64,000 nt of DNA from Clostridiales bacterium (GCA_004553495.1 SFLE01000004.1:1-64000), one strand, 5' to 3'. Counted from the stretch's first letter, positions 1-9,348 are shown. The notes: generated from the sequence alone by a model not told the origin. Translations and numbers: made by a program.

Positions 1-172
1 GATATTGGGGCGGGTAATGACATTTTTAATATACACAACTTGTTTTATATTCTCATTAGGATAGATTTTGTTTGGGTCAGGTCCTATCATAATTTCAAAG
101 CCACCTCCACAAATTCGGGTTTATTTAGTACTTATCATATCATTCCGGAAAGCACTAAACAAGAAATAAGGC

Positions 173-213
173 AAAAAAAGTCCACCGTAATTCTATCAAA
201 ATTACGGTGGACT
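173..213 (-). terminator. Intrinsic terminator of tRNA-Leu
   Basis: A 13-bp perfect stem (179-191 with 201-213) and 9-base loop sit directly after the tRNA 3' end on the minus strand, followed by a run of seven T in that strand (A-tract 173-179). The stretch 1-172 to its left has no supported gene. Confidence 0.85.
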
Positions 214-215
214 TA

Positions 216-303
216 TGGTGCCGGTGGCGGGGGTCGAACCCGCACGGGGTATTAGCCCAACGGATTTTGAGTCCGCCTCGTCTACCAATTCCAACACACC
301 GGC
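216..303 (-). tRNA. tRNA-Leu(CAA)
   Basis: Read on the minus strand the 88 bases fold as a class II tRNA: acceptor GCCGGTG pairs with CACCGGC, the 3' CCA is encoded, the T arm contains GTTCGACC, and a long variable arm is present as expected for leucine. The anticodon loop CTCAAAA gives anticodon CAA, which reads UUG codons. A consensus promoter and an intrinsic terminator flank it, so it is a single-gene transcript. Confidence 0.95.
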
Positions 304-321
304 TTATCGTGCAGCAAGAGC

Positions 322-350
322 ATTATAACTTAAAATTTCGCATTATTCAA
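322..350 (-). promoter_or_regulatory. Sigma-A-type promoter of tRNA-Leu
   Basis: On the minus strand TTGAAT (345-350) is followed by a 17-base spacer and a perfect TATAAT (322-327), about 19 bases before the tRNA 5' end. Confidence 0.8.
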
Positions 351-428
351 GTATGAGCTTCCAATATCCATGTAATTTTTTGTTCCCGCTTTACAATTTT
401 TTCGCTGTAAGTACTACCAAAATTGAAG

Positions 429-443
429 ATTGTATGTTACAAT
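429..443. promoter_or_regulatory. Inverted repeat upstream of the two-component operon
   Basis: The 15 bases ATTGTATGTTACAAT are a perfect inverted repeat with a 3-base centre, 43 bases before the response regulator start. It could be an operator, possibly for the regulator itself, or simply part of an AT-rich promoter. No clear -35/-10 pair was found with it. Confidence 0.35.
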
Positions 444-486
444 ATTTCAATGTAAATTTGTAAACTTATAAGAAAGAGGCAAAACC

Positions 487-1176
487 ATGAAAAAGATACT
501 CGTACTTGAGGACGAACCGAATATCCGCAGTTTTGTGGTCATTAACCTCCGCCGCAACGGATATGAGCCAATCGAGGCCGAAAACGGCATGACAGCGCTC
601 AGCCTGCTCGAGAAAAATCCGGACATAAGTCTGGCGCTTCTCGATGTCATGCTGCCCGATATTGACGGCTTTGAGGTCTGCCGCCGAATTCGCGCGTCAG
701 GCTCCAAGATCGGCATAATCATGCTCACCGCGAAAAGTCAGGAGATCGACAAAGTTACCGGACTTATGACCGGCGCAGACGATTATGTCACAAAGCCCTT
801 CTCCCCCGCGGAGCTCACCGCGAGAGTTGACGCTCTCGTAAGACGGCTCGGCAACGATGCGGGCGACAAGCCCAGCTATGAAATATCCAGCGGTCCTTTC
901 CTGCTCAACACCCGCAACCGCACTCTGGAAAAAGACTGCAAGCGCCTGAAGCTCACCCAGATAGAATATCTGCTGATGAAGCTTTTTATGGAGAACCCGG
1001 GAAAGGCCATGTCTCGAGAAGACATTCTCAAGGCGGTGTGGGGCGAGGACTTCTCGGGCGAATTAAAAACCGTTGATGTAAACATTCGCCGCCTGCGCAT
1101 TAAGATCGAGGCTGACCCGACCGAGCCTGAATATCTCACCACCGTGTGGGGCTTCGGTTATAAGTGGGGCTACTGA
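487..1176 (+). CDS. OmpR/PhoB-family response regulator
   Basis: A 229-residue response regulator: an N-terminal receiver domain (about 1-120) with acidic pocket E8-D9, phosphoacceptor D53 in LLDVMLPD and the conserved lysine in VTKPF, then a C-terminal winged-helix DNA-binding domain (about 130-229) ending in the family's WGFGYKW strand. It starts at ATG with AGAAAGAGG upstream. The histidine kinase follows after 24 bases, so the pair is one two-component system. The signal is not evident from sequence; the kinase layout resembles PhoR-like systems. Confidence 0.93.
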   Translation: MKKILVLEDEPNIRSFVVINLRRNGYEPIEAENGMTALSLLEKNPDISLALLDVMLPDIDGFEVCRRIRASGSKIGIIMLTAKSQEIDKVTGLMTGADDYVTKPFSPAELTARVDALVRRLGNDAGDKPSYEISSGPFLLNTRNRTLEKDCKRLKLTQIEYLLMKLFMENPGKAMSREDILKAVWGEDFSGELKTVDVNIRRLRIKIEADPTEPEYLTTVWGFGYKWGY

Positions 1177-1200
1177 TAATCTATCCCCTGGAAGTGTTAA

Positions 1201-2196
1201 ATGTTCTTTAAAAACCTTAAATGGCAGCTGCTTGCATCGAGCATCGCGGCGGTCATACTTATCGTGTGCCTTATCGTGTGCTTAGCGCACGAGCTTATCG
1301 CTCCGGCGATCATCATAGCGGTCATAATAGGCGCGTACATAATATCCGTAAATGTCTGGTTCCATCACTTTGTGTCGCAGCCAATAAAGGCGCTTTCGGA
1401 AAATGCAAAAAACATTGCCGACGGAAGCTACGGCGCACAGGTGCCGTCGGTCGGCGATAACGAGATCGGAAGGCTCACCGACGATATAAACCAGATGTCG
1501 GCAAAGATCGCCCGCTCGGACAAGGCGACCTCGGAGTTCATATCGCAGATCTCGCACGAGCTGCGCACTCCGCTTACCGCCATCCTCGGCTGGAGCGAAA
1601 CGCTGCAATACGACCCTGCGGTCAAGGGCGATTCCCTGCGCGGCGTTAAGATAATTTCAAAGGAAGCGGAGAGGCTCACCGGAATGGTCGCCGACCTTCT
1701 GGAGTTTACCCGCATACAGGACGGCAGGTTTAACCTGCGCATTGAGCTCGTTGACATCGCCGCCGAGCTGGAGGACTCGCTGTACACCTACGGAAACCTC
1801 ATGAGCGAGGCGGGCATCGAGGTAAGCTACACGCCGCCCGAGTACGACATTCCGCTCATCTCCGGCGACCCCGAGCGCTTAAAGCAGGTGTTTTTGAACC
1901 TGCTGGACAACGCCGCAAAGCACGGCGGCGACGGCGGCAAGGCAGAGGTCTCGCTGTCGATTGAAAACGACAGCGTCGTTATCTGCATCCGCGACTACGG
2001 GCACGGTATCCCCGAAAACGAGCTTCCGTTCGTTAAAAACAGATTTTACAAGGGCAGCTCCAAAAACCGCGGCAGCGGCATAGGTCTCGCCGTTTGCGAC
2101 GAGATAGTAACGCGCCACGGCGGAAGGCTCGACATTTCAAATGCCGAGGGCGGCGGCTGCCTTGCAAAAATAACCTTGCCGATTTCGGAAAACTGA
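1201..2196 (+). CDS. Membrane sensor histidine kinase
   Basis: A 331-residue kinase partner of the preceding regulator. Two adjacent N-terminal membrane segments (about 9-29 and 32-54) leave almost no extracellular loop, then a HAMP-like linker (about 55-108), the dimerisation/phosphoacceptor helix with H119 in SHELRTP, and a HATPase domain with the N box NLLDNAAKHGG, G1 box RDYGHGIP and G2 box GSGIGL. Lacking an external sensor domain, it probably senses within the membrane or through a partner (inference). The next gene starts 9 bases downstream. Confidence 0.93.
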   Translation: MFFKNLKWQLLASSIAAVILIVCLIVCLAHELIAPAIIIAVIIGAYIISVNVWFHHFVSQPIKALSENAKNIADGSYGAQVPSVGDNEIGRLTDDINQMSAKIARSDKATSEFISQISHELRTPLTAILGWSETLQYDPAVKGDSLRGVKIISKEAERLTGMVADLLEFTRIQDGRFNLRIELVDIAAELEDSLYTYGNLMSEAGIEVSYTPPEYDIPLISGDPERLKQVFLNLLDNAAKHGGDGGKAEVSLSIENDSVVICIRDYGHGIPENELPFVKNRFYKGSSKNRGSGIGLAVCDEIVTRHGGRLDISNAEGGGCLAKITLPISEN

Positions 2197-2205
2197 GGTA
2201 GATAA

Positions 2206-3156
2206 ATGTCAGATAAAGATAACAGCTCCACAGCGTTCAAGACCTCAATCGGAGGTCAGGCGCTCATAGAGGGCATAATGATGCTCGGACCGGGAAAGCG
2301 CGCCATAGTGTGCCGCGGTTCGGGCGAGATAGTCGAAAAGGTTGAGCCGGTCATCCCTCTCAAGGAAAAATCTCCGGTGCTCGCGCTTCCGCTTATCCGC
2401 GGAGTTGCGGCGTTCATATCCTCGATGATAAACGGAGTTAAGGCGCTTTCGTTCTCCGCCGAGCAGCTTCCCGAGGATATGCAGGAGGAGCCGGACAAGA
2501 TAGACCAGTGGATAGAAAACCACTTCTCCGACGAAACCGCGCAGAAGCTCATTATCGGCATAGCAGTCGTGCTGGGCATTGCGCTTTCGCTTTTCCTGTT
2601 CCTTTTTCTGCCCACCTTTATAGTGGGTCTGTTCCCCGCCGTGAAAGCCGATTTCTACTGGCGCACCCTGCTTGAGGGCATTCTCAAGCTCATAATATTC
2701 TTCTTTTACCTGATATTGTGTTCAAAGATGAAGGATATGAAGCGCCTGTTTTCATACCACGGCGCAGAGCACAAAACGATATTCTGCTATGAAAAAGGTC
2801 TGCCGCTGACGGTGGAGAATGTCCGCCCGCAGCCGAGGCTTCACCCCAGATGCGGAACGAGCTTCATTTTCGTCGTTATTATAATAAGTATACTCGCAGG
2901 CTCGTTTATCCATGTTTCGGACACTCTGCTGAGGATGGCGCTCAAGTTTCTCATTCTCCCGCTCATAGTCGGCGTGAGCTACGAATTGAACCGCTGGGTC
3001 GGACGGCACGACAACATCTGCTCGAAGATCCTTTCGTGGCCGGGCAAGCAGTTCCAGCGCATAACCACGAACGAGCCAGACGACGACATGATAGAGTGCG
3101 CAATACGCGCGCTTGAGCTCGTCATTCCCGAAGAAATAGGCAGCGATGCCTGGTAA
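2206..3156 (+). CDS. DUF1385 (YqhQ-like) membrane protein
   Basis: A 316-residue member of the DUF1385 family, a widespread Firmicutes membrane protein of unknown function. It carries the typical N-terminal IGGQALIEGIMM, the central YHGAEHKTI and HPRCGTSF motifs, and four to five hydrophobic segments (about 106-140, 150-170, 222-240, 246-262). The conserved His, Glu and Cys residues suggest a metal site, but no activity is established. It lies between a two-component system and prmC, the latter a commonly seen neighbour. Confidence 0.88.
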   Translation: MSDKDNSSTAFKTSIGGQALIEGIMMLGPGKRAIVCRGSGEIVEKVEPVIPLKEKSPVLALPLIRGVAAFISSMINGVKALSFSAEQLPEDMQEEPDKIDQWIENHFSDETAQKLIIGIAVVLGIALSLFLFLFLPTFIVGLFPAVKADFYWRTLLEGILKLIIFFFYLILCSKMKDMKRLFSYHGAEHKTIFCYEKGLPLTVENVRPQPRLHPRCGTSFIFVVIIISILAGSFIHVSDTLLRMALKFLILPLIVGVSYELNRWVGRHDNICSKILSWPGKQFQRITTNEPDDDMIECAIRALELVIPEEIGSDAW

Positions 3157-3168
3157 GGACCATGGAAA

Positions 3169-4038
3169 ATGCCAAAGACATATAACGATATTTACTTTTC
3201 GGTGAGGAATATGCTAAGGGAAAAGGGCGTTGAAGCATATAGCCTTGAGGCGCGCATCCTCCTTGCCGCGGCAGCCGGAAAAACCACCGAGCAGCTTATG
3301 CGCGATATGTATCTCTACACCTCTACCGAGATAGAGCAGCGCGCGACCGATATGATACAGCGCCGCCTAAACGGCGAGCCGCTTGCGTATATCTCCGGCT
3401 CGTGGGAGTTTTACGGCTTGCCCATGACGGTAACGCCGGATGTTCTCATCCCGCGCATGGACACCGAGATACTCGTCGATGCCGCCATAGAAGCCATAAA
3501 GGGCTTCGGCATGAAGGGCAGGATACTCGATCTGTGCTGCGGAAGCGGCTGCATCGCCTGCGCGCTGGCGCACGAGCTGCCGGCTGCAAGAGTGGTCGCA
3601 GCAGATATAAGCCCCTCGGCGCTCGAGGTGTGCCGGAAAAACATCAAGGACAACAAGCTCACATCGCGGATAATCCCCATGAACGCCGACGCTACCACAT
3701 GGCCGCCCATGAGCATAGGAAGCTTTGATGTCATCGTATCGAACCCGCCGTATATCCCCTCGTTCGAGCTCATAGAGCTTGACTGCTCGGTGCGTGACTA
3801 CGAGCCGATGACCGCGCTCGACGGCGGCGAGGACGGGCTCGATTTCTACAGGGCGATAATAAAATACTGGACGATAACGATGCGCCCGAACGGACTTATG
3901 ATGTTCGAGGTCGGCGAGGGTCAGGCGGAGGATGTCGGACGGATGCTGCTGCGCGCGGGATTTGTTTCGGTAGAGACCCGCAAGGACACGCTGGGCTTTG
4001 ACCGCGTCGTCGTCGGTAAATGGAAAAATGAATTTTGA
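3169..4038 (+). CDS. prmC: Peptide chain release factor N5-glutamine methyltransferase
   Basis: PrmC (HemK) methylates the glutamine of the GGQ motif in release factors using S-adenosylmethionine. The 289 residues show the N-terminal helical domain, the SAM-binding motif ILDLCCGSGCIACALA (about 118-133) and the catalytic NPPY tetrapeptide at 192-195, followed by the family's YEP..AL.GG.DGL region. The start ATG lies 12 bases after the DUF1385 gene. No release factor gene is in the window. Confidence 0.95.
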   Translation: MPKTYNDIYFSVRNMLREKGVEAYSLEARILLAAAAGKTTEQLMRDMYLYTSTEIEQRATDMIQRRLNGEPLAYISGSWEFYGLPMTVTPDVLIPRMDTEILVDAAIEAIKGFGMKGRILDLCCGSGCIACALAHELPAARVVAADISPSALEVCRKNIKDNKLTSRIIPMNADATTWPPMSIGSFDVIVSNPPYIPSFELIELDCSVRDYEPMTALDGGEDGLDFYRAIIKYWTITMRPNGLMMFEVGEGQAEDVGRMLLRAGFVSVETRKDTLGFDRVVVGKWKNEF

Positions 4039-4058
4039 CTATACATGAGGTGAACTAA

Positions 4059-5159
4059 ATGGCAGAAAAGAAAAAGGCTCCCATCTCGACTCATTCGCAG
4101 GCAAGCGACAAGAAAAAGGCGCTTGAGACCTGCATTGCGCAGATAGAAAAAAACTACGGTAAAGGCGCCATCATGCGCCTGGGCGACGATATTCCCGTGA
4201 ATGTCGAGGCGCTTTCCACGGGCTCGCTCTCGCTTGACCTTGCGCTCGGCATAGGCGGCGTTCCCAAGGGCAGGATCATCGAGATCTACGGTCCCGAGGC
4301 ATCGGGTAAAACAACGCTTGCTCTGCATGTCGTCGCCGCGGCTCAGAAGGCCGGAGGCGAGGCGGCATACATAGATGTCGAGCACGCTCTCGAGCCGGCA
4401 TATGCCCGCGCGCTCGGCGTTGATATAGACAGTCTGCTCATCTCTCAGCCGGACACCGGCGAGCAGGCGCTCGACATAACCGAGAGCCTCGTTCGCTCTA
4501 GCGCTGTCGATGTCGTCGTTGTTGACTCCGTTGCGGCTCTTATCCCCCGCATAGAGCTCGAGGGCGAAATGGGCGACTCCGTCGTCGGCGCTCTGGCAAG
4601 ACTCATGTCGCAGGCAATGCGCCGTCTTGCCGGCTGCATCTCAAAAAACGGCTGCACCGTTATCTTCATAAACCAGCTTCGTCAGAAGATCGGCGTTATG
4701 TACGGCAACCCCGAGACCACCCCCGGCGGTCTTGCGCTGAAATACTACGCCTCCGTGCGCATAGATGTCCGCCGCATCGAGACCCTCAAGGTCGGCGGCG
4801 AAATGATCGGCAACCGCACGAGAGCCAAGGTCATAAAGAACAAGTGCGCTCCCCCGTTCAAAGAGGCGGAGTTCGACATCATGTACGGCGAGGGCATATC
4901 CAAGGTCGGCGAGATAGTTGACCTCGGCGTTAAGCTCGAGATAATCGACAAAGCCGGCGCATGGTTCACCGTGGGCGAGCAGCGCATTCAGGGCAGAGAT
5001 GCGGTGAAGGAATACCTGCTCTCAAATCCCGAGATATGCGCGAACATCGAGCAGCAGATACGCGATAACGCCTACAAGCTCATGGCTCCGCAGGCGCGCA
5101 AGGCGGCTCAGGCTGCCGGACGCGCAGTGGATATAAGCGCGGATGATTTTGAAGGCTGA
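4059..5159 (+). CDS. recA: Recombinase RecA
   Basis: RecA forms the ATP-dependent filament for homologous recombination and SOS induction. The 366 residues are full length, with Walker A GPEASGKTT (about 76-84), the Walker B region VVVVDSVAAL, the L2-loop motif INQLRQKIGV and NPETTPGG, and the usual basic C-terminal part with an acidic end (DDFEG). The start ATG is preceded by GAGGTG. recX follows five bases later, a classical pairing. No LexA-like site was recognised; the gene appears to be read through from upstream genes. Confidence 0.98.
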   Translation: MAEKKKAPISTHSQASDKKKALETCIAQIEKNYGKGAIMRLGDDIPVNVEALSTGSLSLDLALGIGGVPKGRIIEIYGPEASGKTTLALHVVAAAQKAGGEAAYIDVEHALEPAYARALGVDIDSLLISQPDTGEQALDITESLVRSSAVDVVVVDSVAALIPRIELEGEMGDSVVGALARLMSQAMRRLAGCISKNGCTVIFINQLRQKIGVMYGNPETTPGGLALKYYASVRIDVRRIETLKVGGEMIGNRTRAKVIKNKCAPPFKEAEFDIMYGEGISKVGEIVDLGVKLEIIDKAGAWFTVGEQRIQGRDAVKEYLLSNPEICANIEQQIRDNAYKLMAPQARKAAQAAGRAVDISADDFEG

Positions 5160-5164
5160 GCGCA

Positions 5165-5773
5165 GTGCGGCTTTGTGAAATAAAGCAGACCTCTCCGGAG
5201 CGGTTCACGCTCGTTTTCGACGATGCGTCGGAGCTTAAAACCACTCTGGGGATAATAACCGAGCGCTTCCTGCACTCCGGAATGGAGCTGAGCGGGGAGG
5301 CATATAATGAGCTGGTGTGCGCATCGACCCTATCGCTTGCAAAGGCACGCGCGCTGAGGATAATAAACGCGCGCCCCATGTCCCGCGAGGAGATGCGCAA
5401 GCGGCTCGTCGAAAAGGGTGAAACTCCCGAAAACGCCGAGGAGTGCGCCGACTGGCTGTGCGAAATGGGGCTCATTAACGACGAGCAGTATGCCGGCAGC
5501 GTCGTGCGGCACTATGCCGCCAAGGGCTATGGGCAAACGCGCATAAAGCAGGAGCTCCGTCGTCACGGCGTGCCGCGCGAAATGTGGGACGCTGCGCTCG
5601 AGCAAATGCCCGAGCAGGACGAATATCTCGCGCGATTTCTGCGCACAAGGCTTTCCGATCCCACCGATCGGGCGCAGGTAAAAAAGGTCTCCGACGCTCT
5701 TTTCAGGCGCGGCTACTCGTGGGAGCAGATAAGAAGCGCCCTAAACGAATTTGATACTCAAGGTGAACTCTGA
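5165..5773 (+). CDS. recX: Regulatory protein RecX
   Basis: RecX modulates RecA filaments. The 202 residues match the helical three-repeat family, including ARALRIINARPMSREEMRKRL and the CADWLCEMGLINDEQYA segment. It begins with GTG five bases after recA, and its TGA overlaps the ATG of rimO by one base, indicating translational coupling. The N-terminal ~50 residues carry a short beta-rich extension typical of Firmicutes RecX. Confidence 0.93.
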   Translation: MRLCEIKQTSPERFTLVFDDASELKTTLGIITERFLHSGMELSGEAYNELVCASTLSLAKARALRIINARPMSREEMRKRLVEKGETPENAEECADWLCEMGLINDEQYAGSVVRHYAAKGYGQTRIKQELRRHGVPREMWDAALEQMPEQDEYLARFLRTRLSDPTDRAQVKKVSDALFRRGYSWEQIRSALNEFDTQGEL

Positions 5774-7089
5774 TGGACAAAACTATTGCCCTAATATCTC
5801 TGGGCTGCGCAAAAAACCTCGTAAACAGCGAGCAGATGCTGTATCTGCTCAGCGAGGCAGGCTATGCGCTCGCCCCTTCTCCGGACGGTGCGGATGCCGT
5901 CATCATAAACACCTGCGGCTTTATTGACGCTGCAAAAAGCGAAGCGATAGACACCATTCTCGAAATGGCGCAGCTCAAATCCGAGGGCAGGCTCGGAAAG
6001 ATAATCGTCACCGGCTGCCTCACGGAGCGCTATCGCACGGCCGTTACCGAGGAACTGCCCGAGGTGGATGCCATACTCGGCGTAGGCAGCTTCGGCGATA
6101 TAGTTTCGGCGGTGGACGCGGTATTCGCGGAAAAGCCGGTGAGCCTTTTTGCCGACAACAGCGCGCCGGTCGATGAGATCCCCCGCGTTGTGAGCACCGG
6201 TCCCTCGTGGGCGTATCTGAGGATAGCCGAGGGCTGCGATAACTTCTGCGCGTTCTGCGCGATACCGTTTATCCGCGGCAGATACCGCTCGAGGAAGATG
6301 GAAAATGTCCTCGAGGAGGCGCGGGATCTTGCAAGCCACGGCGTTAAGGAGATCATCGTTATCGCTCAGGACATCACCCGCTACGGCACCGATATTTACG
6401 GAAAGCGCTCGCTTGCGGAGCTGTGCCGCAAAATAGCGGAGATCGACGGCGTTGAGTGGATAAGGCTGCACTACACCTACCCCGACCAGTTTGACGATGA
6501 GCTCATCGACGAGATAGCGTCTAACCCCAAAATAGTAAAGTATCTGGATATTCCTATCCAGCACATAAACAACAAAATTCTCAAGGCAATGAACCGCCAC
6601 GGTACCGGAGACGACATCCGCAAGCTTTTCGAAACGCTGCGGCAGCGCATACCCGATCTGGTGCTGCGAACGAGCCTCATAGCCGGTCTGCCCGGCGAGG
6701 GCGAGGCAGAGTTCGAGGAGCTGTGCGAGTTCCTGCGCGAGGCTAAGATCGAGCGCGCCGGCGTTTTTGCCTTCTCTCCCGAGGAGGGCACTCCGGCGGC
6801 AAAGATGGAGCACTGCAGCTTTGAGGAGGCCCAGCGGCGTGCCGACCTTATCATGGACATTCAGGCGCGCATAATGGACGACTTTGCGGCATCGCTTGTC
6901 GGCAAAACTCTGCCGGTCATATGTACCGACCACGATGAGGACGGTCAGTGGATAGGCAGGAGCTGCTATGATTCACCCGATATTGACGGACTTGTATATT
7001 TCAGCGGCAAAGGCGGCGAGGGCGAGATAGTGCCCGTGCGCATAACTGCGGTTTCCGACGATGGAAACCTTATCGGCGAGGAGGAATAA
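5773..7089 (+). CDS. rimO: Ribosomal protein S12 methylthiotransferase
   Basis: RimO is a radical-SAM enzyme that adds a methylthio group to an aspartate of ribosomal protein S12. The 438 residues hold the N-terminal UPF0004 domain with the second-cluster cysteines (LGCAKN, NTCGF, TGCL), the radical-SAM CDNFCAFCAIP motif near 155-165, and a C-terminal TRAM domain. The subfamily call rests on the RimO-like C-CAFCAIP-IRG motif and 438-residue length; MiaB is the alternative. Start overlaps recX. Confidence 0.93.
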   Translation: MDKTIALISLGCAKNLVNSEQMLYLLSEAGYALAPSPDGADAVIINTCGFIDAAKSEAIDTILEMAQLKSEGRLGKIIVTGCLTERYRTAVTEELPEVDAILGVGSFGDIVSAVDAVFAEKPVSLFADNSAPVDEIPRVVSTGPSWAYLRIAEGCDNFCAFCAIPFIRGRYRSRKMENVLEEARDLASHGVKEIIVIAQDITRYGTDIYGKRSLAELCRKIAEIDGVEWIRLHYTYPDQFDDELIDEIASNPKIVKYLDIPIQHINNKILKAMNRHGTGDDIRKLFETLRQRIPDLVLRTSLIAGLPGEGEAEFEELCEFLREAKIERAGVFAFSPEEGTPAAKMEHCSFEEAQRRADLIMDIQARIMDDFAASLVGKTLPVICTDHDEDGQWIGRSCYDSPDIDGLVYFSGKGGEGEIVPVRITAVSDDGNLIGEEE

Positions 7090-7091
7090 TC

Positions 7092-7625
7092 ATGAACACA
7101 CCCAACAAGATAACGATAGGCAGAATAATTCTTGTTCCAATTTTCATGCTGCTTCTGTACACCGACCTCCCGTACTGGGCGCTCGCGGTTTACATAATTG
7201 CGTGTCTGAGTGACCTCGTTGACGGCAGGCTCGCAAGAAAGTACAATCTCGTGACCGATTTCGGCAAGTTCATGGACCCGCTGGCGGATAAAATGCTCGT
7301 GCTGTCGGCTATGTGCTATTTCGTCGAGGTCGGGCTCATGCCCGGCTGGGTAGTGGCGCTTGTACTGCTGCGTGAGTTCGGCGTTTCCGGTCTGAGATTG
7401 CTCGCTGTCGAGCAGGGCATCGTGATCGCGGCGGCATGGTCAGGCAAGATAAAAACCGGCGTTACCATGGTCGCCCTCGGCATACTCATAATCGCAACGC
7501 AGCCGTGGTTCCCCGCACCGGAGATCGTGTCCGTTGTATGCTGGGTGCTGATACTCGCAACCACGCTGTACTCCGGAGTTGAATACTTCGTTAAAAACAT
7601 CGGCGTGTTCAAGCACTGCGCTTGA
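7092..7625 (+). CDS. pgsA: CDP-diacylglycerol-glycerol-3-phosphate 3-phosphatidyltransferase
   Basis: PgsA makes phosphatidylglycerol phosphate, the first step of anionic phospholipid synthesis at the membrane. The 177 residues contain the CDP-alcohol phosphotransferase signature DG..AR...(8)..G...D...D (in DLVDGRLARKYN and FGKFMDPLADKM, about 42-70) and about five hydrophobic segments. It starts two bases after rimO. Its stop codon lies inside the -35 box of the cysS leader promoter. Confidence 0.94.
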   Translation: MNTPNKITIGRIILVPIFMLLLYTDLPYWALAVYIIACLSDLVDGRLARKYNLVTDFGKFMDPLADKMLVLSAMCYFVEVGLMPGWVVALVLLREFGVSGLRLLAVEQGIVIAAAWSGKIKTGVTMVALGILIIATQPWFPAPEIVSVVCWVLILATTLYSGVEYFVKNIGVFKHCA

Positions 7626-7650
7626 CATACGGAATACTCGATGGTAATAT
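7622..7650 (+). promoter_or_regulatory. Promoter of the cysS T-box transcript
   Basis: Perfect TTGACA (7622-7627), 17-base spacer and TAATAT (7645-7650). The -35 overlaps the pgsA stop codon. Confidence 0.82.
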
Positions 7651-7656
7651 TCTATT

Positions 7657-7875
7657 GGCGTTGAACGGAAGAAGTACTTCTCCCCTGCCCGACCAGAGAG
7701 GCTTTGACATTGGCTGAGATCATTGCCGCGGGAAAGCGAAGGAAATGCGTCCGGAAGCCTCGGAGGAGGAAATGCCTCCGCGTGAGACCGCGTTAAGGTC
7801 CTTTTGAGCTACAAAAGGGAGTGGAACCGCGTAAAATTACGCCTCTCATGGGTAAAACCATGGGAGGCTTTATTA
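7657..7875 (+). promoter_or_regulatory. T-box leader, probably tRNA-Cys responsive
   Basis: The leader between promoter and cysS folds into a long stem I region and ends with a T-box core (7816-7831, AGGGAGTGGAACCGCG) that binds the acceptor end of uncharged tRNA. This is followed by a terminator hairpin (about 7841-7868) with a short T-rich tail. The core differs from the canonical AGGGTGGNACCGCG by two extra bases. A TGC at 7746-7748 within GGAAATGCGTCC is the likely Cys specifier (inference). It would permit cysS expression when tRNA-Cys is uncharged. Confidence 0.88.
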
Positions 7876-7893
7876 TTTCCAAAGGAGCAGAAC

Positions 7894-9348
7894 ATGAAGC
7901 TTTATAATTCAGCAACAAGAAAAAAAGAGGACTTTGTCCCCAATCATCCCGATATAGTTAAAATGTATACCTGCGGTCCTACGGTGTATCACTATGCGCA
8001 CATCGGAAACCTCAGATCCTACATCATGGAGGACATTCTCGAAAAGCACCTGCGCTATGTCGGCTACAATGTCAAGCGCGTTATGAACATCACCGATGTC
8101 GGTCACCTCACAAGCGATGCCGACGAGGGCGAGGACAAGATGCTCAAGGGCGCAAAGCGCGAGCACAAGTCCGTAATGGACATTGCAAGGTTTTACACCG
8201 ACGCGTTTTTCTCCGACTGCGCAAAGCTAAACATCAAGACCCCAGATGTGGTCGAGCCCGCGACCAACTGCATCGACGAATATATAAAGATAATCACAAA
8301 GCTCATGGACACCGGCTATGCCTACTTTGCCGGCGGCAATGTGTATTTTGACACCTCCAAGCTCGAGCGCTACTACATTTTCAACGACTTCAACGCCGAG
8401 GATCTCGATGTCGGCGTGCGCGAGGGCGTTGAGGAGGACTCGAACAAGCGCAACAAAAACGACTTCGTTCTGTGGTTTACAAAGTCCAAGTTTGAGGATC
8501 AGGCGCTCAAGTGGGATTCTCCGTGGGGCGTGGGCTATCCCGGCTGGCATATCGAGTGCTCGGGCATATCCATGAAGCACCTCGGCGAAGATCTCGACAT
8601 TCACTGCGGCGGCATAGACAACGCCTTCCCGCACCACACCAATGAGATTGCGCAGTCGGAGTCCTACCTCGGTCACAAATGGTGCAACTACTGGATGCAT
8701 GTTCTGCACCTGAACACAAACTCCGGCAAGATGAGCAAGTCAAAGGGCGAATTCCTCACCGTTTCCCTGCTCGAGGAAAAGGGCTATGATCCCCTGGCTT
8801 ACCGCCTGTTCTGCCTGCAGAGCCACTACCGCAAGTCGCTCGTTTTCTCGTGGGAAAACCTCGACAACGCGCAGGGCACCTACAACAAGCTCATTAACCG
8901 CATCGCCGCGCTCAAGCCCGCCGGCGAGCCGGTGGATGATGAGGCGTTCAACGCTCTCAAGGCAAAATTCGTTGCGGCGCTCGACAATGACCTGAACACC
9001 TCGCTTGCTGTTACGGCGCTGTACGATGTGCTCAAGTATAACACCAACGACGACACAAAGCTTGCCGCCATCGCGGACTTTGACAAAGTGCTGAGCCTGA
9101 GCCTTATCGAAAAGGCGAACGCCCGCCGCGAGGAGCTCAAAAAGCAGACCGTTTCCAGCGGCGCGGAGTTTACCGTCATATCCGAAAGCGGCGAGGCTGA
9201 TGCTGCTGTCGAGGAGCTTCTCAAGGCTCGCGCAGCGGCGAAGAAGGCAAAGAATTTTGCAGAGGCCGACAGCATCCGCGATGAGCTGAAGTCTCAGGGG
9301 ATCGAGGTCACCGACATTCCCAACGGCGCAAAGTGGAAGAGAATTTGA
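7894..9348 (+). CDS. cysS: Cysteine-tRNA ligase
   Basis: CysRS charges tRNA-Cys. With the start at ATG 7894 (AAAGGAG seven bases before) it has 484 residues, normal for the family; the open frame upstream to 7804 runs through the T-box and is not used. Visible are the zinc-site cysteine and HIGH-type region YTCGPTVYHYAHIGN, the zinc-binding WHIECSGIS and GGIDNAFPHHTNE segments, KMSKS as GKMSKSKG, and the helical C-terminal domain. Controlled by the T-box leader and followed by a terminator. Confidence 0.96.
   Translation: MKLYNSATRKKEDFVPNHPDIVKMYTCGPTVYHYAHIGNLRSYIMEDILEKHLRYVGYNVKRVMNITDVGHLTSDADEGEDKMLKGAKREHKSVMDIARFYTDAFFSDCAKLNIKTPDVVEPATNCIDEYIKIITKLMDTGYAYFAGGNVYFDTSKLERYYIFNDFNAEDLDVGVREGVEEDSNKRNKNDFVLWFTKSKFEDQALKWDSPWGVGYPGWHIECSGISMKHLGEDLDIHCGGIDNAFPHHTNEIAQSESYLGHKWCNYWMHVLHLNTNSGKMSKSKGEFLTVSLLEEKGYDPLAYRLFCLQSHYRKSLVFSWENLDNAQGTYNKLINRIAALKPAGEPVDDEAFNALKAKFVAALDNDLNTSLAVTALYDVLKYNTNDDTKLAAIADFDKVLSLSLIEKANARREELKKQTVSSGAEFTVISESGEADAAVEELLKARAAAKKAKNFAEADSIRDELKSQGIEVTDIPNGAKWKRI

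Noticed and set aside
40..255. 71-residue open frame at the left edge
   Set aside because: It overlaps the terminator and tRNA-Leu and has no ribosome binding site or recognisable protein features.
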